Under the pieces are notes generated by a model that was given only the letters and a program-made list of their open reading frames with translations, was not told the origin of the DNA and ran no database searches. 64,000 nucleotides of DNA, taken from assembly GCF_016583905.1 (NCBI RefSeq), contig NZ_NRRY01000012.1:1-64000 (forward strand), read 5' to 3'. Shown here piece by piece: positions 44,768-53,346 of the stretch; position 1 is the first letter of the stretch, and each line of letters starts with the position of its first letter. Made by a program: the position numbers and the translations under genes. This DNA is from Lamprobacter modestohalophilus (GTDB taxonomy: Bacteria > Pseudomonadota > Gammaproteobacteria > Chromatiales > Chromatiaceae).

Positions 44768-46462
44768 TCAAGCGCTCAGCGCACTCATGGGTTCCGCCTG
44801 GTTGAGCGCGCCGTTTGCTGTGAGCTCGGCGTAGACGGCGGCGACGGCTGTCTCGATCGGCTCCATCGCGTGCTCGCCGTTCGGTGCGATGCCGGCGGCT
44901 TCGAGCGCGTCCCAGGGCTCGATACCGATCTTCGAGCAGAGCACGGCGGCGCAACCCTCGAGCGCACGCAGGGTGCCGGCGAGCGCTGATTCGGCTTCGC
45001 CACAGGTCTCATCACCCGTGCAGTAGGCATGGACCCGGCGCGTACCGATAAAGCGCACGTCTTGGGCGTCAGCCTCGTAGACCAAGAACTCGCGGGCATG
45101 CCCGAAGTGCTGGTTGATCACCCCGCTGCCGCTGCTGGCGACGGCGATGCGCAGTGGGCGACTGGTCGTGCTTGCCTGTGCCTTGGCGCGTGATGAGGCG
45201 GTCCGAACGGCAACGAGCGGAGTTGCTGGGTGCGATGAGAGCGGTGTTGTTTCTTCCGATGCCGATGCCGATGCCGAGATCGCGCCGGACACCGCGTCGG
45301 GCTCCGTCGAAGGCGCTGCCGGGCGTCGGCGAGTGAGTGAATCGAAGGCCACGAAGACCTCGCCACCTGAGGTCTGCGTCGTCTGCCTGCTCGCCTCGCG
45401 TTGCGCTTGGCGTTTGGCCTCGATCTCGGCATGCACCGCGGCACGGCGCTCCATCGCGGCGGTGTAGTCGATGTCCATTTGCTCGATCTTCTCGATCGAA
45501 AACTCAGCGCCACGATCCTCGCCCAGCATGCCAACGGCATCGGCACGGCATTGTCGGCAATGGCGCATCATCGCCATATCGCCGCTGCAAGCGTCTTGCA
45601 GGGCCTGCAGTTCGTCATGGGTTGGGCCGCGCTGTCCCATCAGGCCGAAGAAGGTGCCATGTTCGGCCTCGGCGATCAGCGGCATGACGTTGTGCAGGAA
45701 GGCGCCCTTGGCCTTGACCACGCGGCTGACCTCTTTCAGGTGCTCGTCGTTGACGCCAGGGATCAGCACCGAGTTGACCTTCACCAGTACGCCGCGCTCG
45801 GCGAGCATCGCCAAGCCCTTCTGCTGCTGCTCGATCAAGATCCGCGCCGCCTTGACCCCTTTGATGCGACGGTTGTTCCAGAAGATCCAGGGATAGATCT
45901 TGGCGCCGATCTCGGGATCGACACAGTTGATGGTGATGGTGACGTGGTCGATGTTGTGCTGGCAGATTTCGTCGACCAGCTCCGGCAGCGCGAGGCCGTT
46001 GGTCGAGACGCAGAGCTTGATGTCGGGGGCCTTCTCAGAGAGCGCGCGGAAAGTGGCGAGGGTTCGCTCCGGGTTGGCGAGCGGATCACCCGGACCAGCG
46101 ATGCCGAGCACGCTCATCTGTGGAATCGCGGCGGCGACGGCTAAGGTCTTCTGCACCGCCTGCTCGGGTGTCAGCAGCTCAGAGACCACGCCTGGGCGTG
46201 ACTCATTGGAGCAGTCGTACTTTCGATTACAGTAGTGGCACTGGATATTGCAGGCCGGCGCTACCGCCACATGCATGCGCGCATAGTGATGGTGGGCGTC
46301 TTCGGAGAAACAGGGGTGGTCGTTGACCTTGGCGCGAATGGTTTCTGGCAGGTGCGCGAGCTTGTCGGAACTGCTTCCGCAGCCGCTGGATGCACAGCCG
46401 CCGGCTGACCCGCTCTCTGTCTTTCGCCGCTCTGTCTTCAGAGTGGTTACCGCTTGAACCAT
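44768..46462 (-). CDS. nifB: NifB, radical SAM FeMo-cofactor core synthase
   Basis: Builds NifB-co, the 8Fe-9S-C precursor of FeMo-co. The radical SAM motif is CNIQCHYC, followed by NRKYDCSNESRPGVVSE and the GIAGPGDPLANP block. The MRHCRQCRADAVGMLGEDR region is typical. The C-terminal NifX-like domain (about 430-540) includes INQHFGHAREFLVYE. At 564 residues it is longer than most because of a serine/alanine/threonine-rich linker (about 385-425). Preceded by a sigma-54 promoter and a NifA site, it starts an operon ending in draG. Confidence 0.95.
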   Translation of the reverse strand: MVQAVTTLKTERRKTESGSAGGCASSGCGSSSDKLAHLPETIRAKVNDHPCFSEDAHHHYARMHVAVAPACNIQCHYCNRKYDCSNESRPGVVSELLTPEQAVQKTLAVAAAIPQMSVLGIAGPGDPLANPERTLATFRALSEKAPDIKLCVSTNGLALPELVDEICQHNIDHVTITINCVDPEIGAKIYPWIFWNNRRIKGVKAARILIEQQQKGLAMLAERGVLVKVNSVLIPGVNDEHLKEVSRVVKAKGAFLHNVMPLIAEAEHGTFFGLMGQRGPTHDELQALQDACSGDMAMMRHCRQCRADAVGMLGEDRGAEFSIEKIEQMDIDYTAAMERRAAVHAEIEAKRQAQREASRQTTQTSGGEVFVAFDSLTRRRPAAPSTEPDAVSGAISASASASEETTPLSSHPATPLVAVRTASSRAKAQASTTSRPLRIAVASSGSGVINQHFGHAREFLVYEADAQDVRFIGTRRVHAYCTGDETCGEAESALAGTLRALEGCAAVLCSKIGIEPWDALEAAGIAPNGEHAMEPIETAVAAVYAELTANGALNQAEPMSALSA

Positions 46463-46528
46463 GTCTCGATCCCCGTAAAGTCTGACGGCGTCGCATGTGC
46501 GACGCGCTAGGCTGTATAGGAGTCGATA

Positions 46529-46546
46529 AGCAAACGGCGTGCCCGG
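46529..46546 (-). promoter_or_regulatory. Sigma-54 promoter of nifB operon
   Basis: Minus-strand CGGGCACG-CCGT-TTGCT has a perfect -12 element and exact GG-N10-GC spacing; only the first T of TGGCACG is replaced by G. Predicted start near 46518, leader about 56 bases. Confidence 0.8.
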
Positions 46547-46606
46547 TGTGAGTTTAAGGCTAAGCAGTTGATTCGGCGATGGTCAGAGCGGGGTTGCTAG
46601 AGCCTC

Positions 46607-46622
46607 TGTGAGGAGGCTGACA
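46607..46622. promoter_or_regulatory. NifA upstream activator site
   Basis: TGT-GAGGAGGCTG-ACA is a perfect NifA consensus about 95 bp upstream of the predicted nifB start. Confidence 0.7.
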
Positions 46623-46689
46623 GCGCGCAACTGTCCTTTGTCGGGTCTGCGACCAGACAGGCCTTCCAGCATTTGAGAGGCGCGGCGGC

Positions 46690-46917
46690 CTAAGCGATCG
46701 CTTCAAGCCGATCGGCGGCGAAGCACAGGCAAGCATCGATGTCTGCAGGCTCGAGGGAGGGATACTGACTCAGGATCTCTTCGCGTGATTCACCGGCGCT
46801 GAGGAAGCCGAGAATCGTTTCGACGGTGATGCGCAAGCCACGAATGGTTGGCTGGCCATTGCAGAAGTCTGGATGGACGGTGATTCTGCCGCTGGCTAAC
46901 TGCGTCGCTTGAACCAA
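46690..46917 (-). CDS. DUF433 antitoxin-like protein, orphan
   Basis: A complete 75-residue DUF433 protein: RITVHPDFCNGQPTIRGLRI then an ESREEILSQYPSLEPADIDAC helix-turn-helix-like segment. Partners are normally DUF5615 PIN-like toxins encoded directly downstream, but no such gene follows here. Its start overlaps the end of the 2OG-oxygenase gene by 22 bp. Compare the decayed pair near 2.4 kb. Confidence 0.75.
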   Translation of the reverse strand: MVQATQLASGRITVHPDFCNGQPTIRGLRITVETILGFLSAGESREEILSQYPSLEPADIDACLCFAADRLEAIA

Positions 46918-47540
46918 CCGGTGAGGCTGAAGCGCTCGCGTGTTGCTGGCTCCACCTCATGCAGAAACCGGGCGCTGAAGAAGGTCACTAGGCGACCACC
47001 TTCGGGGAGGATCAGTTCGCTCAGCTCAGGGCGATCCGGATCAGTATAGAGACGCAGCGCGCCGCCGTCCTGCGCCTGCCAGGCATCGTTTAGATAGAGG
47101 ATGCAGCTCAGTGTGCGCTCGCCGATGCCGCGAAACTGGTCCAAGTGCTTACGATAATAGGTGCCGGGAGGATAGACGGCCAGGTGCGCCTCAAGCTCGT
47201 AGAGACCGAGGGACAGGCTACGGTTGATCGCTAGCCGTAACTGCTCAAGCTGGCTCCAATAGAGCCGCTGGGAAGCGCTGAGGTCGTTCGGGTCGAGCCA
47301 GTCGACGCGGTCGGTTCTGACCTCGTCGCGTACCTCGAGATCCTCGCCGCGGCCAACGCCGGCGCGTCGGAAGCGCCCGGCCTGCCAGCGCTGCTGCGCC
47401 TCATGGCGGAGTTGGCTGATGTGCAGTGGTGCGAGGAAGCCATCGGTGACGCACCAGCCCTGTTCGGCAAGGGTTGCGGCGATCTGCTCGGCGGGCTCGG
47501 GTGGTTGTTCGGGCGGCAGGGAAGAGGCGGGATGGGCCAA
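46896..47540 (-). CDS. 2OG-Fe(II) oxygenase family protein
   Basis: Prolyl-4-hydroxylase-like dioxygenase of 214 residues. Iron ligands are H-x-D in YYRKHLDQF (near residue 135) and the distal His in FLHEVEPAT; the 2-oxoglutarate-binding Arg is in RFSLTGWFKRR. It resembles the YbiX/SM-20-like proteins that act on protein or peptide substrates; the substrate is unknown. It is not part of the nif operons. Confidence 0.82.
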   Translation of the reverse strand: MAHPASSLPPEQPPEPAEQIAATLAEQGWCVTDGFLAPLHISQLRHEAQQRWQAGRFRRAGVGRGEDLEVRDEVRTDRVDWLDPNDLSASQRLYWSQLEQLRLAINRSLSLGLYELEAHLAVYPPGTYYRKHLDQFRGIGERTLSCILYLNDAWQAQDGGALRLYTDPDRPELSELILPEGGRLVTFFSARFLHEVEPATRERFSLTGWFKRRS

Positions 47541-47693
47541 GTGCGCGGGACTCGGTGGGAACGGATGCCGAAGTCTGCGCGCAATGTTGTGGCGGGTCGA
47601 GCGATTTTGCCGCAGCTGGGCGCGCGATCGCCGCTGATCGCGGCCCGTTCCATGGCTGATGCCTAGGCCGCAACCCGCGAGGATGCTGCTGAT

Positions 47694-48089
47694 CTAGCCG
47701 GCGGTTTGTTTGGCGCCGATCAGCTCGATCGGATAGCCGTCGGGATCTTTGACGAAGGCGATGATGGTGGTGCCGGCATTCATCGGGCCCGCCTCGCGGA
47801 GGATCTCGCCGCCTTGCGCCTTAATGCGCTCGGCGGCCTCATAGACATCCTCGACCTCGATCGCGATATGGCCATAGGCATCGCCGAGGTCGTACTGCTC
47901 GACGCCCCAGTTGTAGGTCAGCTCGATGACGGTCTGCTCGGACTCGTCGCCGTAGCCGAGGAAGGCAAGGGTAAACTCACCGGCTGGATAGTCTTTCTGG
48001 CGCAGCAGTCTCATGCCGAGCAGTTTGGTGTAGAAGTCGATGGAGCGTTGCAGGTTGCCGGTGCGGAGCATGGTGTGCAGGATGCGCAT
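47694..48089 (-). CDS. gloA: Lactoylglutathione lyase (glyoxalase I)
   Basis: Detoxifies methylglyoxal as its glutathione hemithioacetal. It has 131 residues with two beta-alpha-beta-beta-beta modules. Metal ligands His5 (RILHTMLR), Glu near 56 ([10 protein letters not shown]), His near 74 ([10 protein letters not shown]) and Glu near 122 (YPIELI) are all in place, as in the Ni-dependent E. coli type. It stands alone. Confidence 0.94.
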   Translation of the reverse strand: MRILHTMLRTGNLQRSIDFYTKLLGMRLLRQKDYPAGEFTLAFLGYGDESEQTVIELTYNWGVEQYDLGDAYGHIAIEVEDVYEAAERIKAQGGEILREAGPMNAGTTIIAFVKDPDGYPIELIGAKQTAG

Positions 48090-48185
48090 GGTGATCTTGG
48101 GACCTCGGTTGCTGGTTGCTGTGCTAGTTGCTGTGAAGGAAGTTGGGGATGATCATCGCGTCTTTGAACTCACAGAGGACCACTG

Positions 48186-48650
48186 ATGGGCACTGGAAAA
48201 TTGTTTGTAACGGTCTTCGTTGCGGTGCTGCTCGCCAATGCACTTACGGTGCTGATGTTGTTCGGCGCACGCGGTCTGCTGCCCGGCCTGTTGCCTGATG
48301 TTGGATGGTCAGCGCCGAGCGCATCGTCGCGCGACGCTGCCGAATCGAGTACGTCAACCGCGCCGAGCGAGGAGATCGCCAGCCGCTGGGTGCCGGCGAT
48401 TCAGGAGCGCATTCGCCAGTTCTGGGTGCACCCAGCGGGTACCTGGGAGGGCAATGCCCCCGTCGTCAATGTGCAGCTCGAGCCGGGCGGCAAGGTGATC
48501 ACTAATCAGGTGCAGATCGTGACCAGCAGCGGTAACCCGATGTTCGATCAGTCTGTCGTGAATGCGATCTATGATGCTTCGCCGCTGCCGGTGCCGAGCG
48601 GACCAGATTTCGAGCCGTTCCGCGATTTCAATTTGGTGCTGCGCCCCTGA
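48186..48650 (+). CDS. TonB/TolA-like C-terminal domain protein
   Basis: A 154-residue protein with an N-terminal signal anchor (LFVTVFVAVLLANALTVLML), a serine-rich linker and a TolA/TonB-type C-terminal domain (about 70-154). That domain contains RQFWVHPAGTWEGNAPVVNV and a final P-F-R-D-F-N-L-V-L. Such short proteins may link the inner and outer membranes or Tol/Ton energy transduction, but no partner genes are near. Confidence 0.7.
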   Translation: MGTGKLFVTVFVAVLLANALTVLMLFGARGLLPGLLPDVGWSAPSASSRDAAESSTSTAPSEEIASRWVPAIQERIRQFWVHPAGTWEGNAPVVNVQLEPGGKVITNQVQIVTSSGNPMFDQSVVNAIYDASPLPVPSGPDFEPFRDFNLVLRP

Positions 48651-48685
48651 CGGAGCTGTTCATCAAGCTCGGGGGCTTGCCAATC

Positions 48686-48735
48686 TGGTGCAGGGGCCTG
48701 CACCAAGGCGAGGGCGATTGCTCAGGTTTGGTGCA
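48686..48735. promoter_or_regulatory. NtrC-like half-sites upstream of urtA
   Basis: Contains a dyad with 9-base arms, TGGTGCAGG and CCTGCACCA, separated by two bases (48686-48705), and a third TGGTGCA at 48729-48735. TGGTGCA/TGCACCA is the NtrC half-site, but the arrangement is not the canonical GCAC-N5-TGGTGC. The array lies about 90-140 bp before the predicted sigma-54 start. A terminator hairpin for the upstream gene is an alternative. Confidence 0.45.
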
Positions 48736-48797
48736 TTGCTCCTCGGTCCGCACTCCTGTGAGTCGATCTTGTCCTTCAATATCAGTTGGTTATTTTC

Positions 48798-48815
48798 CTG
48801 GTCTGGCATTTGCTT
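48798..48815 (+). promoter_or_regulatory. Candidate sigma-54 promoter of urt operon
   Basis: CCTGGTCTG-GCAT-TTGCT has GG-N10-GC spacing and a perfect -12 element, with a weaker -24 half. Predicted start near 48825, 60 bases before urtA. Confidence 0.5.
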
Positions 48816-48884
48816 AATGCCGCCAGGCGGCAGCTCTGGCCGACCACTGATGTTCTAAGACTCACCATGATTAGGAGACACTGG

Positions 48885-50225
48885 ATGATTTCGATCCCGT
48901 CTTTCAAACCCCTGCTGCTCAGTGCTGGCATTGCGCTCGGGCTGACCGCGTCGCTGTCCGGACTCGCCGAAGATGCCGCACCTACAGCGGATCAGGCCGA
49001 CGATGAGACCATCAAGGTCGGTGTGCTGCACTCGCTCTCTGGGACCATGGCGATCAGCGAGACCACGCTAAAGGATACGGTGCTGATGCTGATCGAGGAG
49101 CAGAACGAGAAGGGCGGGGTGCTTGGTAAGCAGCTCGAGGCGGTGGTGGTTGATCCGGCCTCGGACTGGCCGCTGTTCGCCGAGAAGGCGCGCGGTCTGA
49201 TTGAGCAGGAAAAGGTCGCCGCGGTGTTTGGCTGTTGGACCTCGGTCTCGCGCAAATCGGTGCTGCCGGTGTTCGAGGAGCTGAACGGTTTGCTGTTCTA
49301 CCCGGTGCAGTACGAAGGCGAGGAGTCGTCAAAGAACGTCTTCTACACCGGCGCGGCACCGAATCAGCAGGCGATCCCGGCGGTCGATTATCTGAAGGAT
49401 GAGCTGGGCGTAGAGCGCTGGGTGCTGGCGGGCACCGACTACGTGTATCCGCGCACCACCAACAAGATCCTCGAGGCCTATCTGAAGCAGAACGGCGTGG
49501 CGGAAGAGGACATCATGATCAACTACACGCCATTCGGGCATTCCGATTGGCAGTCGATCGTCGCCGATATCAAGAAGTTCGGCTCCGAGGGCAAGAAGAC
49601 CGCGGTGGTCTCGACCATCAACGGCGATGCCAACGTGCCTTTCTACAAGGAGCTGGGCAATCAGGGCATCTCGGCTGAGGACATCCCGGTCATCGCCTTC
49701 TCGGTGGGTGAGGAGGAACTCTCCGGTATCGACACTGGCCCTCTGGTCGGCCATCTGGCGGCCTGGAACTATTTCATGAGCGTGCCGACCGATGAGAACG
49801 ACGCCTTCATCGAGACCTGGCATGGGTTCATCGATGATCCAAAGCGGGTCACCAACGATCCAATGGAGGCACACAAGATCGGTTTCGATCTCTGGGTGCA
49901 GGCGGTCGAGAAGGCCGGCACCACCGACACCGATGCGGTCGAGAACGCGATTGTTGGCTTGACCACCAGCAATCTTAGCGGCGGGACTGCTAAGATGTTG
50001 CCCAATCATCACATCACCAAACCGGTGCTGATCGGCGAGATTCAGGATGACGGTCAGTTCGCGATCGTCTACCAGACCGAGGAAGAGGTGCCGGGTGATG
50101 CCTGGTCGGACTATCTGGAAGGCTCTAAGGATCTGATCGGCGATTGGACCGATCCGATCAACTGCGGCAACTATAATATCAAGACGAAAAAATGCCTTGG
50201 CAGCGAGCAAGCCGCGACCGAGTAG
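48885..50225 (+). CDS. urtA: Urea ABC transporter substrate-binding protein
   Basis: Periplasmic urea-binding protein of the UrtA family. From ATG 48885 (AGGAG 8 bases upstream) there is a signal peptide ending ASLSGLAED. The mature domain then shows IKVGVLHSLSGTMAISE, FGCWTSVSRKSVLPVFEE and GLLFYPVQYEGEESS, all diagnostic for urea rather than amino-acid binders. It has 446 residues. It begins the urtABCD operon. Confidence 0.93.
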   Translation: MISIPSFKPLLLSAGIALGLTASLSGLAEDAAPTADQADDETIKVGVLHSLSGTMAISETTLKDTVLMLIEEQNEKGGVLGKQLEAVVVDPASDWPLFAEKARGLIEQEKVAAVFGCWTSVSRKSVLPVFEELNGLLFYPVQYEGEESSKNVFYTGAAPNQQAIPAVDYLKDELGVERWVLAGTDYVYPRTTNKILEAYLKQNGVAEEDIMINYTPFGHSDWQSIVADIKKFGSEGKKTAVVSTINGDANVPFYKELGNQGISAEDIPVIAFSVGEEELSGIDTGPLVGHLAAWNYFMSVPTDENDAFIETWHGFIDDPKRVTNDPMEAHKIGFDLWVQAVEKAGTTDTDAVENAIVGLTTSNLSGGTAKMLPNHHITKPVLIGEIQDDGQFAIVYQTEEEVPGDAWSDYLEGSKDLIGDWTDPINCGNYNIKTKKCLGSEQAATE

Positions 50226-50388
50226 CCTTGAAAATCGAGGCGTCTAGACACTAGAACGAGCAGCCGGCGTTTGTGTCGACGCCGCATTGGATCGGAGGCC
50301 AGGGATGGCGCTGGTCACTTCAGTTGCCGGACAGTCCTGATCCGAATGACGCGGCAGCGTCCACCCCTTAGATCACCTCGCGCGGTTG

Positions 50389-52206
50389 ATGAGCCCTATG
50401 TCTAGGTTTGTGTTTGGCGGCAGTGACCCTGCTTTGGCGATGGCGCTTGGCTTCTTGCTGTTGCTGATGACAGCCACAGGCGCGGCCGACAATCAGTCAA
50501 CCGATCCAGCCTCAAGCCCGACAGCGGAGTTCTCAGCTAGCCCAGCCACCGAGACCGCAGTTGCCTCTGATGCTGCTCCTCAATCAGAGCCTGAGCCTGG
50601 ACCGGAATCTGCATCTGAACCGGCACCGGCACCTGCAACAGCATCCAAACCAGGATCTGAATCCGATCTGACCGCCGCGTTCGACGAACGCGTTTCCCAG
50701 CTGACAGATAACTCGTTTAAGGTCAAAGAAGCGGCGGCGCAAGCCATCGCCGAAACCGGTGATGCGCGCGCGATCCCGCTGCTGAAAGCCCTGCTTTCTG
50801 GTGATCTCTACTATCGAAAGGACGATGATCGCATCGTCTATGTGGCGCCGGCAGGTAGTAGCGGCTGGGCCTTGACCGATGCGCTGAGCGGCGAGGCCCT
50901 CGGCGAGGTTGGGCGCCGTGATGTGCGCAAGATTACGGTCAACAATCGGATGCGCAGCGCTTTGCGGACATCGATCGCGGCGCTGACCCTGGCCAGTCCA
51001 GACCCGGCGCTGCGCCTGCGGGCAGCGCGCGAGATGGTTGGCAGTGATGATCCGGCGGTGATCAGCGCCGTCCGCACGCAGCTTGCTGCAGAAGACGACC
51101 AGCAGGTGACGGAGGTGCTGACCTTAGTGGTCGCCATCGCCGACCTCAAACAGCCGGACATCGACAGCCGCCTGGCGGCCATCGAGGTGCTGCATGGCAA
51201 TCTCTATCCTCAGGCGCGAAATGCGCTAAACGGCTTGTTGGAGACGGAGCAAGACCCTGGGGTACTCGCCGCGACGAAAGCGGCGTTGGATGCGATCGAC
51301 CGTAAGCGCCAGCTGAACAGCAGCATCGAGACCCTGTTCTTTGGTTTGAGTTTGGGGTCTGTGCTGGTGCTGGCGGCGATTGGGCTGGCGATCACCTTCG
51401 GCGTCATGGGCGTGATCAACATGGCCCACGGCGAGCTGATCATGATCGGCGCCTACACCACCTATCTGGTGCAGCAGGCGATGCCGGGGCTGACCGACTG
51501 GTCGCTGTTGGTGGCAGTGCCGGCGGCTTTCCTGGTCTCCGGTGCCTTTGGCGTCGCCATCGAGCGCACGGTGATCCGCTTCCTTTATGGGCGACCTTTG
51601 GAAACCCTGCTCGCCACCTTCGGTATCAGCCTGATCTTGCAGCAGTTGGTGCGCACGACCATCTCGGCGCAGAACGTGGTGGTGCAGAACCCGAGCTGGA
51701 TGAGCGGCTCACTGCAGCTGAATCCGGGGCTCGCGTTGACCTATAACCGGCTCTACATCCTGCTCTTCGCGCTCATCGTCTTTGCGCTGCTGTTGCTGGT
51801 GCTCAAACGCACCGCGCTTGGCTTGCAGGTGCGGGCGGTGTCGCAAAACCGCGCCATGGCGCGCGCGATGGGGGTGCGCTCGGCGCGCGTCGATGCGCTG
51901 ACCTTCGGGCTGGGCGCTGGCATCGCCGGGGTTGCGGGCGTGGCGCTGTCGCAGCTCACCAATGTCGGCCCCAACATGGGCCAGGCCTACATCATCGATT
52001 CCTTCATGGTGGTGGTGTTTGGCGGTGTCGGCAATCTCTGGGGCACCCTGGTGGCGGGCATGACGCTGGGTGTCGCGAACAAGCTGATGGAGCCTTGGGC
52101 CGGGGCTGTGCTGGCCAAGATCCTGGTGCTGGTGTTCATCATCCTGTTCATCCAGAAACGCCCGCGCGGACTCTTCCCGCAGCGGGGCCGTGCCGCGGCT
52201 GACTAA
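50389..52206 (+). CDS. urtB: Urea ABC transporter permease UrtB
   Basis: LivH-type inner-membrane permease. Like other UrtB proteins it has a large N-terminal periplasmic part after a signal sequence, here with an S/P/E-rich low-complexity stretch (about 30-95) and then HEAT-like helices (FKVKEAAAQAIAETGDARAIP). From about residue 310 there are eight membrane helices with INMAHGELIMIGAY and AFGVAIERTVIRFLYGRPLETLLATFG (quoted in part). Start ATG 50389 is uncertain, since TTG 50386 and ATG 50398 are alternatives. Confidence 0.92.
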   Translation: MSPMSRFVFGGSDPALAMALGFLLLLMTATGAADNQSTDPASSPTAEFSASPATETAVASDAAPQSEPEPGPESASEPAPAPATASKPGSESDLTAAFDERVSQLTDNSFKVKEAAAQAIAETGDARAIPLLKALLSGDLYYRKDDDRIVYVAPAGSSGWALTDALSGEALGEVGRRDVRKITVNNRMRSALRTSIAALTLASPDPALRLRAAREMVGSDDPAVISAVRTQLAAEDDQQVTEVLTLVVAIADLKQPDIDSRLAAIEVLHGNLYPQARNALNGLLETEQDPGVLAATKAALDAIDRKRQLNSSIETLFFGLSLGSVLVLAAIGLAITFGVMGVINMAHGELIMIGAYTTYLVQQAMPGLTDWSLLVAVPAAFLVSGAFGVAIERTVIRFLYGRPLETLLATFGISLILQQLVRTTISAQNVVVQNPSWMSGSLQLNPGLALTYNRLYILLFALIVFALLLLVLKRTALGLQVRAVSQNRAMARAMGVRSARVDALTFGLGAGIAGVAGVALSQLTNVGPNMGQAYIIDSFMVVVFGGVGNLWGTLVAGMTLGVANKLMEPWAGAVLAKILVLVFIILFIQKRPRGLFPQRGRAAAD

Positions 52207-52224
52207 GAATTGAGAACCTTCAAC

Positions 52225-53346
52225 ATGGGCCTGTTGCAACCACTCAAGGGCGATACCGGCGGCAAGATCATGCTGGCGGTGCTGGCGCTGATCGCGGTTC
52301 TGGTACCGATCCTGAATCTGCTGGTGCCAGAGGGTAATCCGCTGCATGTCAGCACCTTCACGGTGACCCTGCTCGGCAAGTATCTGACCTATGCGCTGCT
52401 GGCGGTGGCGGTCGATTTGGTCTGGGGTTATCTCGGGATTCTCAGTCTTGGCCACGGCGCCTTCTTTGCCCTCGGCGGCTATGCGATGGGCATGTACCTG
52501 ATGCGCCAGATCGGCGACCGCGGGGTCTATGGCGACCCGCTGCTGCCGGATTTCATGGTCTTCCTCGACTGGCAGCAACTGCCCTGGTTCTGGCAGGGCT
52601 TCGATCAGTTCTGGTACGCGGCGCTGATGATCCTGCTGGTTCCTGGGCTGCTTGCGTTCGTGTTTGGCTGGCTGGCGTTTCGCTCGCGCGTCACTGGCGT
52701 CTATCTCTCGATCATCACCCAGGCCCTGACCTATGCGCTGATGCTGGCCTTCTTCCGCAACGAGATGGGCTTTGGTGGCAATAACGGGTTGACCGATTTC
52801 AAGGATCTGCTCGGTTTCGATCTGCAGTCCGACGGCACCCGGATCGGACTGTTCCTAGCCTCGGCGCTGGCGCTAGCGCTCGGTTACTGGGCCTGCCGTT
52901 GGATCGTGACCTCCAAGCTGGGGCGCGTTGCGGTCGCGGTGCGTGATGCCGAATCGCGGGTACGCTTCATCGGCTATCGGGTGGATCGAGTCAAGCTCGC
53001 GATCTGGACCTTCTCGGCGGTGCTGGCCGGTGTGGCGGGTGCACTTTATGTGCCCCAGGTCGGGATCATCAATCCCGGTGAGTTCTCGCCGCTGAATTCG
53101 ATTGAGCTGGTGGTTTGGGTGGCGATTGGGGGCCGAGCGACCCTTTATGGCGCCGTGATCGGTGCGGTCTTGGTCAATTATGGCAAGACGGTCTTCACCG
53201 GCGCCTTCCCCGAGGCCTGGTTGTTCGTGCTCGGTGGATTGTTCGTGCTGGTGACGGTGTTCCTGCCCGCCGGCATCGCCGGATTGCTGAAGACCTTGCG
53301 CCGGCGTCGTTCGGAGCCGACGGCATTGAAGGAGAAGAGCGCATGA
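52225..53346 (+). CDS. urtC: Urea ABC transporter permease UrtC
   Basis: LivM-type permease with about ten membrane helices. The typical UrtC patterns are LVWGYLGILSLGHGAFFALGGYAMGMYLMRQ (quoted in part as SLGHGAFFALGGYAMGMYL) and GFGGNNGLTDFKDLLGF. Length is about 373 residues. The longest frame starts with TTG 52210; ATG 52225 is preferred. Its stop overlaps the urtD start by four bases (ATGA). Confidence 0.92.
   Translation: MGLLQPLKGDTGGKIMLAVLALIAVLVPILNLLVPEGNPLHVSTFTVTLLGKYLTYALLAVAVDLVWGYLGILSLGHGAFFALGGYAMGMYLMRQIGDRGVYGDPLLPDFMVFLDWQQLPWFWQGFDQFWYAALMILLVPGLLAFVFGWLAFRSRVTGVYLSIITQALTYALMLAFFRNEMGFGGNNGLTDFKDLLGFDLQSDGTRIGLFLASALALALGYWACRWIVTSKLGRVAVAVRDAESRVRFIGYRVDRVKLAIWTFSAVLAGVAGALYVPQVGIINPGEFSPLNSIELVVWVAIGGRATLYGAVIGAVLVNYGKTVFTGAFPEAWLFVLGGLFVLVTVFLPAGIAGLLKTLRRRRSEPTALKEKSA

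Noticed and set aside
48686-48705. Intrinsic terminator of the TonB/TolA-like gene
   Set aside because: The stem is strong, but there is no T-tract and the loop would be only two bases; the arms equal NtrC half-sites, so a regulatory reading was preferred.
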